Below are positions 52,895-64,000 of a stretch of 64,000 nt of DNA, piece after piece (within the stretch, counting starts at the first letter, position 1; the number at the start of each line of letters is the position of its first letter). Where the stretch lies: the NCBI GenBank assembly GCA_000310025.1, contig FN648603.1, forward strand, positions 1 through 64,000, in the 5' to 3' direction. Made by a program: the position numbers and the translations under genes. The notes beneath the pieces were generated by a model that was not told the origin of the DNA, did not search any database, and saw only the letters and a program-made list of their open reading frames with translations. Source of the stretch: Ectocarpus siliculosus (taxonomy: Eukaryota; Sar; Phaeophyceae; Ectocarpales; Ectocarpaceae).

Positions 52895-54115
52895 GTAGGA
52901 GGACCCCTCGGAGATCTTCCAAAACAACAGCAGTACTACTGTGCATAGATGTCGTAGGAGAATGGAGTTGTGTGTCACGGCTTCTTCCACGCACTCTACT
53001 ACCGGTGCTTGCGTCGATTGGAGTCTTGTAGGCCGAAATACACGAGTGGGTTGGGTTCCGGGTTGGTTACTGCCTGCAAAAACAGAGAAGGCGGTGTTTT
53101 ATATAAGGTATCCCGCTCAACTTTTTTTTTTTTGCGACGTGTGGTTGCATATTTCTTTGCCACTGCCGAAAAAGACGGCCGGATCTTTACGCAGTCAATC
53201 TTTCGCATCATTTTACACCGAACGACGCAGGACGGGTCGAATTTCATCATTCATTGTTGTTGTTGTTGTGTCTTCACATTAAAAACCGTTCCGATCTCTC
53301 TCTACCCAGTACCTTCATATGTCCGTACGTACTTACTTGTGGAGTATACCTGTTGGAAATTGTACGAATCCCTACATTCCGAGAAAGCCATAGGTCGGCA
53401 TCCGGCCTTATGTTTTTTTTGTACAAGTATGCACTCTTCTTCTTGTTGTGAAGTTTTGACGTTGAGCCTGCCAACGTCGCTTAAGTATTTGTGTCTTCAA
53501 ACCTTCTCGGCCGGCCTTAAAACTTCGTGTTGATAGATCTCCGTGGTAACTTCTCCGCGCGTGAGTCATGTATGCGGTTGGTTATGACCTGCGCTTTGAC
53601 TTTGACGATGGGTATTTTACCTCCTCCCCGTCTTGCATTGGTGAGTACCTGCGTTATACGGAAGGATCGTTCCACGCCGCAACCGTCGACGTCTCCTTTT
53701 TTGTTTTCCTTCGCACTCCTTCCTTGCGGCGGTTTTCACACCGACTTCGAACTTCGAACGTCGGGTGCAATTTCCTCTCTTCGTACCTTGCTCGTCGGCC
53801 TTCTCCATCGTTATGTACATAATATATACCTCGATTTTTCGGCTTTTCGATTCCGATAGACAAGACGACGGACTGACATGTCCCTTTCACCCCCGACGGG
53901 ACCGCGCGCTCGTCGAGTGCCGAAATTCTTCACCACTCCCTTGCCTCTCCCAACACCGTCTCTTCTTCCCGCCCCTACAAATCCTCTCCCCTTCTTCTTC
54001 TTCTTTCCTTCCTCCCGGGCACTCACCACCATCCGTCCTGGATGTTGGCCTCCAGCCCCAATGGGGGGCTGGGGGCCAATCCTTAGCCCTAGTATATATA
54101 TACCCCGGAATCGCA
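52895..54115 (+). repeat. R-family repeat, copy III, right part
   Basis: Continues with ACCCCTCGGAGATCTTCC after the target duplication, then block c (52,960-53,040), block d (53,085-53,330), an unrelated-looking piece (53,340-53,640), the end of e and block a (53,875-54,112), closing at TAGTATATATATAC. Confidence 0.82.
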
Positions 54116-54640
54116 GTTAGTTCCGTCTACGATTTGGAGCCAGTCGCAGAATCGCAGACGTATTTTTTCTAGGATTTGTTTCGACGTCGTTGTGCAGGCG
54201 TTGTAGCACGCGCGCGGCACCAGTTGCACGTCGTTTTGTCTGTTGGCACTGGCACCCACCGCACCCGCGTGCACCCCTGATTTTGAGCGTTGGTGTGCAG
54301 GTGTCGCCGTATGTATCGTGATGATACAGATGATCGGATCTTGAATATGCAGCATCAACCAATCGACAACCCCTACACTGTCCACGAGCGAGCCACAGGA
54401 TTGTTTTTGTGTACATGGACCGCATTTGGTGCAACCGTTGCCACGTAGAAGTATGGCGTAGTACTGGGTTGTTTTCTGAATGGTAGTGCGTAGCTTTGGG
54501 AGGCTCAATCGTCCGAGACTGCTACTGTGCAACAGTTTCGTCCCGTCTCGTAGTATTCGGAAGGGAGATTGTGTGTTTTAGTAGCAAAGACACGTTAGGA
54601 TACCGCAGACACTTTGTTCCGTGCGGAACGTGTGGTACGG
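54116..54640. other. No gene recognised
   Basis: Short frames only. No LTR matching the retroelement to the right was found here. Confidence 0.35.
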
Positions 54641-57240
54641 GGGAAGTCTCCAAAAATCGGCTACGCACAAAACACAAAGCGTCTCCATCAGTGTATCCAT
54701 GAACCCAATGTATTCTCAAAACTGTCAAAACAAAATATACATCCTCAGAAGAGTACCCAACAAATATCTGCGCTACATCAGAAAAGGGTCGGAACGGGGA
54801 CGGACAAATAAATTTTGACACATGCTCAAACAACGCAAAAGTTTCAACTTCTCGACCAATCAAAACGAGCATTCGGAAAGCACAAGGGCCCCATCCACTA
54901 CTCGTCAAAACATGTCAAATCCTTCCTCCAATATAGCGTCCAAGGACCAAATGCTTACAAGAACAGCGCTAGCATGGGAATTGGTGCCTCGGCTGTTGTC
55001 CAAGAGACGAGTTGTCCAAGAGACGATAGAAAACATAAATAGGCATGCAAACAGCCCCCTTTCTCTCACTGGTTTTGGCACAAGACAACAAAATCAATAC
55101 CAATATCAATACGTAACAGCCCCCCACGCATAACTTGCATGTAGATCTGCCAGCCTGCGCTTTCTTCCCCTCCTTTTTAACCAACAGAAGATCTCATTCA
55201 TCAAAGTGTACGAAACAGCCCTGCTTACACAAAAACACATATAGGTATGCATTCGCTGCTGTTGCGTGTGGAATCATGATTCTTGGCGCAACACACAGCA
55301 GAACGAAGCAAACACAACAACGTAACGAAGCAAATCCAACTTGAACAGAATTCCACGGAAGCACTCTGCTCTCCTGGTACTGCGGCTAGAAACATGGTAC
55401 ACAAATTCCCCCCCCATGGTTCTGGACACAAGCAGTCCAAACAGCAGATTGTGACAGTTATCACTTCGTTCCGCAAGTCACACAGGTTCGGGTCCAAAAT
55501 AAAACAAGTCAAAACCCAGAAAAAAAGCATACTTCAACACAAACAGGAAGACCGTACAATTGTACACACCATCTCATTTTTTTTCGGAGGCGATTCCTGG
55601 ATGAAGTTATCGTCTTGTGTGCAACGGGAAGGATGCGGTCGACATGGAACAACAAAACCATAAAGAACAAAACAACGTGAAGTTAACATACCAATGCCTA
55701 CTCAAAACAAAAATAGTCGGTAACGCTCGGTTGATTCGAGGGTGTGCACCGGAGCTTCGCTGCTTCTCCCCACATTGCGCTGCGCCCGCCCCGCGTTAGC
55801 ATGCGAGTACGTCGCCGGGGCTCGCTGCAGGTGTGGCGCTGTTGGGGGCACGGGTGGGGTGGGCGGGGGGGGAAGCAGACAAGGGTAGACTCTCCCCCCC
55901 CTCGCGCGCCCTCTCATCCCCGCTCAAACTGCTGTACCTCGATAAAATGGGAGATCCACTCCCAGCACGGCCTCCCTCGTCGCTCGCCTCCACCGGGACC
56001 GCTTCCCTATGTCAAAGGGATGCGCTGATGCTCCACCCCAGGCAGCACCATCTCCGCCGTCGCCGCTGCTTTTGCGGCGGCCACCGCTGCTCCGGTCCTT
56101 CATACCACCACTGTTGTGGTCTTCTCCCTGCTCACACACCTCCTGCGAAAATAGTCCTTCCGGCGTAAAAAGGGTACGACGCGCCCTCCTTCAAACCGTA
56201 GATGCCGTCGTCCCCACTGCTGTTGCAGGTCTGGCCACCGCCGCCACCGCTGCCGGCGAATACACCTTGGCCGCCCCCCCTGCCCAAGCATCGGAAGAGG
56301 CTCCAGTGCTTCAGGCCGCTGCTGTCGACTCTCCTGCTGCGGGCGACAGGGTCCTCCAGGAACAACACTGCTGCTTCCGTCGCTCTTGCCACTTCCTCTG
56401 ACTGTTCTTCAGATACCACCGCCGCCGCATGCGTCGCAGCCGCCGCCGCCGTAACACCCGGCGGCGTTGCTCCTGCCGCCACAGCCGCCGGTGCGGATGC
56501 CGTTCCACAAACCCCAACCGTTGAAGATGGGGCGGCAGGACGGGTTTCGTCGACATGGTCTGCTGTGGGTGATGGCACAAATGAGGCTGCTGGCTGCTGC
56601 GTTCGAGTCGATTGTTTCGGTTGGTGCGATTCCGTGGACGGCAAACCTAGAACGTAATACGATCCAAGCACGCATTTCTCCGCTACACGCCTGCTGCTGT
56701 ATCCCGCCTCCATGAGGTCCAGTGCGTCGCGTTGCCGCGCTATTGTAGGCGCTACACGTGATGTCGTGGGTCGCAGGGGAGAATGAGCGGCCGGGTGCGC
56801 TGCGTTGGGAGAAGCTACGTTCGCGGGGGGTTTTACCGGCAAAGACGCCGCAAACGAACCGGCAGCAGCCCCCCCTCCCTCCCCGCCAACAAACACCCCA
56901 CAACTCACCTGTCCAACCACACCGCCCGTGGAGCCGGCCGCCAGCTGCTGTTGCCGCTGCTGCTGCTGAAATCCATCCGCGCTTCCACCAGCGCTGCCAT
57001 GCACCATGCGTGGCTTCTGCTGCTGTTGCTGCTGCTGCTGGAGCACAGACTCTCCGTCAAAGCCACCGTTCCTCCGCTGCTGCTGAAACGGCCCGCGCGC
57101 AAGAGCTTGATCGCCACCAGGAGCGTCTCTAACAATACGCGGCTCGCGTTGCTGTGTGGTGTCTATTTGGCCCATTTCAGCGTCTCCATGTTTGGTTTGA
57201 AGCAAAATGACACTTTTTCGCACGCGTGCCGAGCGACCAT
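54640..57240 (-). mobile_element. Truncated relative of the pol-less LTR element
   Basis: From 54,650 to 55,460 the plus strand matches 34,590-35,160 closely (for example CCAATCAAAACGAGCATTCGG, GTCAAATCCTTCCTCCAATA, GTCCAAGGACCAAAT) and keeps the C run followed by ATGGTTCTGG. Its protein frame (57,223-56,132) shares the SSGDDGIYGLKEGASYPF motif. No LTR was found at either side, so it is either truncated or bounded by LTRs too diverged for me to see. Confidence 0.7.
56132..57223 (-). pseudogene. Low-complexity Gag-like protein, relative of 35,398-37,701
   Basis: 363 codons. Gln runs at about residues 47-95, an Ala/Pro-rich middle (AAVAAGATPPGVTAAAAATH) and the shared C-terminal motif CNSSGDDGIYGLKEGASYPF. 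In the next frame (56,139-55,924) sense appears to continue with MKDRSSGGRRKSSGDGGDG and ASAHPFDIGKRS, corresponding to DDRSSGG and HPFDPGK of the longer relative, so a stop/frameshift ends it early. No enzyme motif. Confidence 0.55.
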
Positions 57241-58076
57241 TTGAGACGTAGGGTTTGCTCAGAGCCCTTGACGAGGGAGATGCGTCAAAACCTCAGGTCA
57301 CGCTCACCGATTTTGTTGACTGGGTGCCCCAGCGGTGAATTGTTTGAGACCTAAAAATGGGCTGGGCAACTTGTTGGATTCCGCCCGAATTAATATATTC
57401 GGCTGAATGAGAAGCCGGAGTTTTGCAGATTCTGGAGTTTGATGTATTTTGGGTTATGAATTCCGCTGTAAAGAAACAGCCTAACCGAAAAATAATTCGT
57501 CGTCTCGCAGGTATGTTTGGCGTGTCAAGTCCTCACTTACCTCAGTAAGGGAGTTATCAAGTGATTGACTGTATTTCGATGTGTAGCTCTTGTCGTAGGT
57601 GGTTTTCTCTTGTTCTTTCTTTTTCTGTTGCCTCGCATTTCAGTAATTTCGCCGCCAGATTTCGCCTGCAGTCTCAAACAGTGAACAACGAAACACGAAA
57701 ATGCGATAGGTTCACTCGTTTGCCTGATTCGTGTTGTTGTGGGACGTATCGTACGGGCGGCTCTGAACAAGACCCCGGCACAATTGCGGTTCACTGACGT
57801 GTGAGGTGTTGCCATCCAACGTTTCCGTGCATTACCGTCGTGGCCAGTTGCCACCAATACATACCGTGCGACGGTGATGGCCAGTTGCCGTCTTCAAATG
57901 CCGCGTATTGCCGTGTTTGTGACCGAGAGGAGTATTGTCGCGCGCGTAGAGGCCAAATGTTCCTCTCGGTTGCGCGATCGAAACTCGTTTTCCTGTTTAA
58001 CCCTGAGCTTATACCTTCTGGTCCTGTTTTTGTCGGATACTGTCCCCGTACTGCTGTTGACTGGTCAGGTGCCATT
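57241..58076. other. Spacer upstream of the sulfotransferase gene
   Basis: No motif recognised. The open frame that includes the sulfotransferase start is open back to 57,801, so part of this may be coding, but the added residues are Cys-rich and unlike a signal anchor. The promoter is presumably here. Confidence 0.35.
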
Positions 58077-60074
58077 ATGCCGGGTCGAGCTGGATCGAGC
58101 CTGTACTACAGTATCCTGCAATTGGCTCTGCTAGGGGTTTATGCTGCCAGCGGGCTTGCATTATACTCGGAGAATATCGCCCACACCAGATCGCCTGAGA
58201 CATCGGAGACAGATCAATGTCTACCGTGTGAAGGGCTGTTTGCGAGACTGGAAGAGGCACCCGATGGAAAGCTTCAGCAGTCATCCCAAATTGAACTCCG
58301 GGGGTGGGTTGTACGGTATTGTGTATGTTTTTTGTGTCGTTGCATACATGGTACGGTGTGAAGAGAAACTCCTACTTTGCGAGATCTCGCTTTTGTGTTG
58401 ACGGCGGTCACCCTTTAGACTGTCGAACTCCTCTCGCATACGCCGGGTACATCCGCGCCCTCGGTGTCAACGCAACGACACACTACTTCCCGTCACCGTG
58501 GAATACCTGTTCAACATTCATCAGCTCGGGCTTTTTTCTCTCGTCGTCTGTCTCTTTCTCTACCCTTTCGATCTCCCTCGTCTGTTTTCTTTCTGTAACG
58601 TCGAAGCGAGCCCAAGAGCGGTACCTCAATATCGTGGTCCTGGGCAACTGGCATCCTGACGAACACCTGTGAGCATTTGCAAGACATGTACGGGGTGGAG
58701 ACATGCAGCGTCGAGTACCTCGACAGAAGGCAAGCCAAGATGCTAATGGTGTTCGAGCCGGGCTTGGCTCGAAGCGATGAGCTTTGCTCATGTGAGGGGA
58801 TTAGTAGGTGAGCACGTCTTGGGAGCAGGTCGGCATTGGGCCGCGTACAGTAGCTCAATCACACTACCGGCAGTTTTCCAAACAACCCATGGGCGGTTCA
58901 TGGACTGCCACCGGCACGTCCATCTAGAACTTAGAATTGAGCCATCCAGGGCCAACCTAGCACGTATCGTGTGGGCTTGGGGTTAGGGTTAGGGTTGGGG
59001 TCACTAGGCGATATGATGCCTGTTCCAAAGCAGACTGTGTATTGTTAACAAACATCGCTGGGTATCGGCGGTGTGTACTACAGTTCAGACTCGCCGGTGC
59101 GAAAGTTCACGTTCCGCGATGAATGTGAGAAATCTCCTCAGAAACACACGTCAGCCGTGGATCCTATACTCATACTCTACGAATGACCCATGCTCGACGA
59201 TGGTGACGAATTTCGTACTTGGAGCCTCGACCCCATGTTGACATTTTCTTATTGGCCGGCCGCAACTTGGTTGATTCGGCAGGGTAGAAGTTGCTGCTTC
59301 GGCTCGTTTCAAGCACGAATTTCCTGTTCCTGGGTCCTGCCCCTGGAAACACGCTAGGGGGATCGTCCATGAAGGGCAGGGATGCGGGACCGTCAATGGA
59401 CGACCTGTGGAAAATGCCGCAGATTTGTGGCTCTGTATGAAAGAAGCATCGTGCGAGTATTCAGGTACGGGTCGACCACACCCAATTACCCTCATATTGC
59501 GCTTTTATCGCCAAACCTAAGCCTAACCACAAGACTTCTTTCGAACATCCCAACCTTTGTGCGTTGTTGCCTGCTAGATGATTCTCTCCAGTTCGCGGTG
59601 ATAAGGGACCCTCGTGCGGTGGCTGTCAGCACCTACTTCTACGTCAAAGAACGCCGAAAAACCGATGTCGGTCAACTTGTGGAGGGCAAGTCTTTGGAGG
59701 AGGCCGTCTTGCTCATACTTCCGCATCTCTGCCAGTACACCACGATTCGGCACATCTTGTTCGATGGGCAGTTGTCCGACCGAAGTGAAATGTTCTGGTA
59801 TGAAGATGCTATGAGATATCCGCTAGCATGGCATTACCGATGGGCATCGCTCGCGGGCTTCATGCTGCCCGCAAGCTGGATCAAGGACTTGAACACGACC
59901 CTGACAGGCGCACCGCAGAAGGTCAAGCGCGATACTCACGATGGAGGACTAGAGGTGTCCTCAAACAGGACCTGGGAGGCCGAGGTTTCTCCGGAGATAC
60001 GTGAACAGATGGACTCCATTCTTCAAGTGTGGCTACCTGGGGTACTTCTAGCGCGACTTGGTGTACCGCTTTGA
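58077..60074 (+). CDS. Membrane-anchored sulfotransferase, multi-exon
   Basis: Exon 1 (58,077 to about 58,300) encodes MPGRAGSS and a hydrophobic segment (LYYSILQLALLGVYAASGLA), the short cytosolic tail and signal anchor expected of a type II Golgi sulfotransferase, then a lumenal stem. A middle exon near 58,390-58,500 reads CVDGGHPLDCRTPLAYAGY. Exon 58,611-58,807 begins after a pyrimidine-rich acceptor with PKSGTS, the 5'-phosphosulfate loop (PKSGTTW), then TGILTNTCEHLQDMYGVE and CSVEYLDRRQAK; it ends at GTGAGC. A small exon may lie at 59,340-59,465. The last exon, 59,578-60,074, has FAVIRDPRAVAVSTYFYVKE, the 3'-phosphate motif (RDPR...S), and FWYEDAMRYPLAWHYRWASL, the sulfotransferase YED region. 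It would transfer sulfate from PAPS to a polysaccharide or glycan; the acceptor is unknown. Motifs are intact. Confidence 0.75.
58976..59000. repeat. Short interstitial telomere-type tract
   Basis: GGGGTTAGGGTTAGGGTTGGGG: two exact TTAGGG units with degenerate neighbours, inside a predicted intron of the sulfotransferase gene. It is too short to be a telomere. Confidence 0.75.
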
Positions 60075-63000
60075 GAAACCGCCAAAAAATGTCCGTTTTT
60101 GAAGGTGTTTCAAAGGTATTGTTGCTCTAGACCACTGGCTTGCGTGGAGAAGAGACTCTTCTATGCAGACATATGTTTAGCGGGACCCAAAACCTCGCTC
60201 TTGTCTGGCCGGAGGACACCAACTCCTTGAAATACAAAGAAACAAAGCGAGGCAGAAGCCTGAACGGGTGCGGAGACGAACCACGGCGAATTTCATGGGC
60301 GATCCTGCCGATTGTAGGCCTAACCAATACGAGATTGTTGCCTGAAGCGTGAGTGTAAGTTGCTGGGCGTTGTAGGTGATTACGGGCAAAGGGCATACTT
60401 AATTTCAACTGGAAGTCTACTCTGTGAGCAAGTGTATCCCTGACATCATTTTCCTTCACTTTGTTTGACGTGTGCACCCTCGGCGTTGTCGAAATCTGTG
60501 TGCCCGAATTGTAATCGCTTCCGGGCGAGGATGTTGCGGCAAATATGACCGAGTGTGTTGAACAGCCAACCACTGTTCTTCTCTAAAACGATTTTCCAGT
60601 GCGATCGCCAGAACGATGACGGCGACAAATTACGGGCCCTGTATTTAGAGGCACGTTTAACGCCACGAGACGACGTCATTGGGGGCCTTGCCTTAACCGT
60701 TTCGGCGCCCATTCGTTTCCGAAAGATAGCAAGGTCCTTCTGTAGACACGACCGCTATCTCAACCGATCTCCACCTATTGAACATGCGAGCAGCCCGCGA
60801 CAGGGTGGTGGGCACAGAGAGAGTCATAGAGGGGTGATCGGTCGTCACGCCACGGCCGGTACGGCAGACGGTAGGGCAGGCACCCTTGTAGACTGTAAAT
60901 TTGTCAGTCGTGTACCTGCGTCAACTACTCTATTTTCGGTGTATACCGGTAATGGTCAGTGAAGGGCCATTGCTGGTATATGTACTTCTATACTTCGTAA
61001 TTTTTTCAATATAACCAAGGTTGGAGTGAGAGGAGGGGTAGAAACAGGCGCTGAAAAACCACGCGCAATCCTCGCGCCTGGTTTCCCCTCAACAATTGTC
61101 TCTTTCTCTGTCTCCGCGCGCTCCTGTATCCAGCGGGGAAGACCGGCTACTGCTCGACCTTTCAGCTACAACCAAGTCGAGGTCCACTCCAGACTGCTGC
61201 CCGCGTGCCGTCAGCCATATTACTGCCCCGCAAATTCAGCCTCTTGCCTCATACCGTACGTTGCCTCGGCTGTCTCACTTCAGACCTGCTCTCGTTCGTC
61301 ATTTTTCACGGCACCCTTCGCGAGTCCTCCATATTGCTCTGAGCGTACTTCTTGGATACACCCGAAGACTATTTCCCTTCTTTCTGTACTATGCGTTCAG
61401 AGATGTTCCTGCCCAAAGCCAAAGCCGTAGCGACCCTGACACGTGGCGATTGTAATGCATAGTGTCGGGGGTCTTGCCTGGACTCACTCGGCTACGACGT
61501 GTCTTTGCGCTCTAGCGCTCTACTGTACGTCACCACCCTTACCGCGCATCCCTTCTCAGCGAAAGACGATGGTGGCGCGCAGCCTGCACGTCGACAACGT
61601 CCCGTGAAACGATAATAGGCCCGCGACAGGAGCGACGCCGCGCCACTCGCTCTTACCCCCGACTGCGGTCCCCTAACGGAATCCCGCGTCCGCACGCGAA
61701 TGTTCCCTCTTTTATCCTGATCGCCCTTGTGGCGTCGAAAACGCAGCTTTCGCCGATCAGCCTTCCTTGCGGTAGTTGCGGAAAACGAGTTGCTCGTAGC
61801 CCGAAAACAGAGCTACGTCTCCCGGTGTAACATAGTGAGGTATGTGTGCTATACCAGCGTCGTTCATGAAAACCTCGTCAGATCGGGTAATACTGTTGTA
61901 TTCTTGTCCCTTACCAAGATCATTCAATGTAAGTAATGGATTGGGTTGGGTGAGGCCTCCTGCACCGACAGGAGGGCCTCGCCGTGAAGTAACTCTTCGG
62001 GCTGGGCGTACAGATCGCAATATGCCCAGACCCGAAGCGTTTGAATGATCAGCAAGTTCATGAATAGAACTAGTATTCGTACGGCGGGTGGGATGGTCTC
62101 ACATATATATTTCTTCTTTCTCCTCTGCTCCGGCGTATTTCGGTAGAGAGAAAGGGGACTGAACAAGGTAGAGTCATTTTCAAACATGCTTCATGGGATA
62201 TCTGACTCTTCCCGATTTCGTTCCGAAATCCGGATTCGTCTCAAATCCGAGATTACTGTTGTATTCTTGTCCCTTACCAAGATCATTCAATGTTAAGTAT
62301 AGAATTGGGTTGGGTGAGGCCTCCTGCACCGGCCTGTGGTCCCGCCCATTACTTTCCTGTTGATTGTCTGATCTACAATATATTGCTTTGACCACACAAG
62401 CCTCTAAGGTAGGTCTCTCCCCACCCAAACTTTCTTATTCCCGCGGCGCGCACACGTAGAAAATCGAATGTATGCGTGGCCGGCCGACAATCGGCAACTT
62501 GTTTTAGTCAGGGTAGTTTCCGTCTTGGAACCCGCCGTTCCTACACTAGTAGGCGCCAAGTGCGACGCTCTCGGTACGCCGCCCGGTAATTTTTCCCTCC
62601 AGCAACTGTGCCACACAACCCCCCGTCCCGAGAGGAAGGCATCGTGTAGCGGTGTGGCAGCTCGTGACGTCCGCGCCCACGACCACGGCGTCTACGGAGT
62701 CATGGGGGGTTTTACCATACTGGAAATTGAAGATAAGATCCTCCCCCCGCTGGCAGCCGCAGAATCTGCGATCCCATCGTGAAGGAGAAGTCGTCGTGGC
62801 CCAACTGCTTTTAGATCGCCATCTTCAACTTGGACACGATCCCTTTCTGCATCGACGCGGCTGTGTACTGCTAGCGCATTGCGAAACTAGAAGGCATGCG
62901 CGAAAATGTATCGTACCTAGTCTATACGCCAAAGCATGGCTCTGTTGTGCACCCACTTGGTGCCTCTACGTTCTGTGCCCAAGAATCAGAGGCATTCGAA

Positions 63001-64000
63001 CGCGTCTGAGTCCGAGGCCTGCGTTCAGCAACAACGTTGTTCGGTCGCCGAAGCCATGAGAGCAACGGCGACCAGCCGCACATGTTCCCAGAGAGGCCTA
63101 AGCTTCGCGAGTTTCTAAGCGTGAGTAAAATATGGGTTTTTAGCGACATTTTTCCTAGAGAGCTACTGTCAGTAGGGTACTAGTCGGGGAGGGTACTTAC
63201 AGTTATGGCTGTGACAGAATATTTGGTCCATAGACTATTACTACTTCAAAATATATTTTGGGTAAAGAGTGCATCCTGTGTTGTACACTTGGCGCTTCGT
63301 CATATTTCAGACTGCCGTTACTGGCTTCCGGGTGCGCCTGTCGACCATCCAATAGCAGGTTGAGCGATGTACGCACACACGCTTACAAAAGACACCACAC
63401 ACCACGTTCCGCTTTGCACACAGCGCACTGCGGCTGCTGTTAATAAGGTTCGGGGCGGATATCCCGATTGGTTTAAGAAGTAATGTATTTGAAATAGCCC
63501 CAAAATGGTACCCCACAAGTTATCACAAGTTGTGCGATTTTGGACTGTAGTTAAATTGTTCGCGTACGGTGGGCCACGCTCAGAGCAGATTAAGTACACC
63601 ATTGGCGCCGGATATGTGCAATTCATCCCCCCTCGCAGTATGTTTACGGTAATGGTGACGTTGACCACAAGTCAGATATTGATGTCCGCCAACCACTTCG
63701 TTACAGCAGTCGTTCGAACACGGGATTATTGTGCGTAGGGTAACAACGAACCTACAAGTTTTGGTTTCTTCGCGTTCTGTTCGAGGCAGCGGTGATCACC
63801 TATGTCCTTCAGCTCACCTCTGGCAAACATACCCTGATCGCCTATGTCCTGCTCGCCTCCCGTACGTAGGGGTCCAACGAAATATAATGAAGCGAGCGCG
63901 AAAAAGAAGGGGGGGAGAGAGAGAGAGAGGCAAACAGGTGTAGTTAGATATGGATGTAGCCTATATAGGCCACCACACAGAGGCCACCACTGCCACTGCA
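60075..64000. other. Unassigned region
   Basis: Short frames on both strands (for example 60,555-60,962, 61,096-61,455, 62,468-62,782 and 63,505-63,738 plus). None shows a family motif. A 90-bp direct repeat lies at 61,885 and 62,249, and GA-rich DNA at 63,905-63,930. The 3' end of the sulfotransferase transcript must lie just after 60,074. Confidence 0.35.
61885..62340. repeat. Direct repeat of about 85-90 bp
   Basis: TACTGTTGTATTCTTGTCCC, CTTACCAAGATCATTCAATG and TGGGTTGGGTGAGGCCTCCT occur at 61,890-61,970 and again at 62,252-62,335, same orientation, about 363 bp apart with few differences. Confidence 0.82.

Noticed and set aside
59382-59577. First 65 codons of the frame that leads into the sulfotransferase 3' exon
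   Set aside because: They are separated from the conserved part by an acceptor (CCTGCTAG at 59,577) and do not resemble the family. The exon is taken to start at 59,578.

Overview
This window is eukaryotic nuclear DNA. Its real genes are split by GT-AG introns of roughly 90 to 730 bp (one of them includes a 21-nt micro-exon). There is no operon-like packing, no Shine-Dalgarno pattern, and most of the sequence is transposable elements in several states of decay. CAG-rich stretches, a short TTAGGG-type tract, a Golgi-type sulfotransferase and copia, DIRS-like, Helitron, KDZ and hAT elements together would fit a photosynthetic stramenopile such as a brown alga. That assignment is an inference and the sequence does not prove it.

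Layout. 1.5-6.6 kb (+): a multi-exon gene with CxC5/CxC6-type cysteine clusters and a KDZ (Kyakuja-Dileera-Zisupton) transposase core. 6.6-10.8 kb: mostly unassigned, ending in AT-rich DNA. 10.8-11.65 kb: a segment saturated with the tetranucleotide CATG. 12.17-12.52 kb: a 350-bp imperfect palindrome (foldback/MITE-like). 12.5-13.2 kb: six copies of a 107-122 bp tandem repeat. 13.2-15.13 kb (+): 5' part of a DIRS/Ngaro-like retroelement, abutting 15.13-16.44 kb (-), the 3' part of a copia element. 17.9-18.44 kb (+): N-terminal Helitron Rep/helicase fragment with stops. 18.62-23.93 kb (-): a copia element with two 188-bp LTRs, an intact RT/RNase H reading frame and a broken gag-protease-integrase part. 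25.86-31.1 kb (-): a decayed eight-exon gene of a family I know from basidiomycete genomes (P-element/THAP9-like DALENLF motif, C-terminal zinc-ribbon-like cysteines). 34.2-38.05 kb (-): an LTR element without pol, encoding a long Ala/Gly/Gln-rich protein. 41.6-54.1 kb: a dispersed family, here called R, in at least three direct and some inverted pieces; one copy is split by a 3,777-bp hAT transposon (49,118-52,894) with perfect 15-bp terminal inverted repeats, an 8-bp target duplication and an almost intact five-exon transposase. 54.65-57.24 kb (-): a truncated relative of the 34-38 kb element. 58.08-60.07 kb (+): the one clear host-type gene, a membrane-anchored sulfotransferase with 5'-PSB and 3'-PB motifs. 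60.1-64 kb: unassigned, with one short direct repeat.

How the parts relate. The transposons form a nested record: the R family was duplicated first, then hAT entered one copy (a sister copy preserves the empty site). The copia element at 18.6-23.9 kb and the two pol-less elements share an ordered set of motifs in their 3' untranslated part, so the pol-less ones look like non-autonomous passengers of a copia lineage, although their LTRs differ. The best candidates for less-described biology are the fungal-type eight-exon gene, the CxC-KDZ gene, the pol-less LTR family with its expanding peptide repeat, and the CATG-saturated segment.
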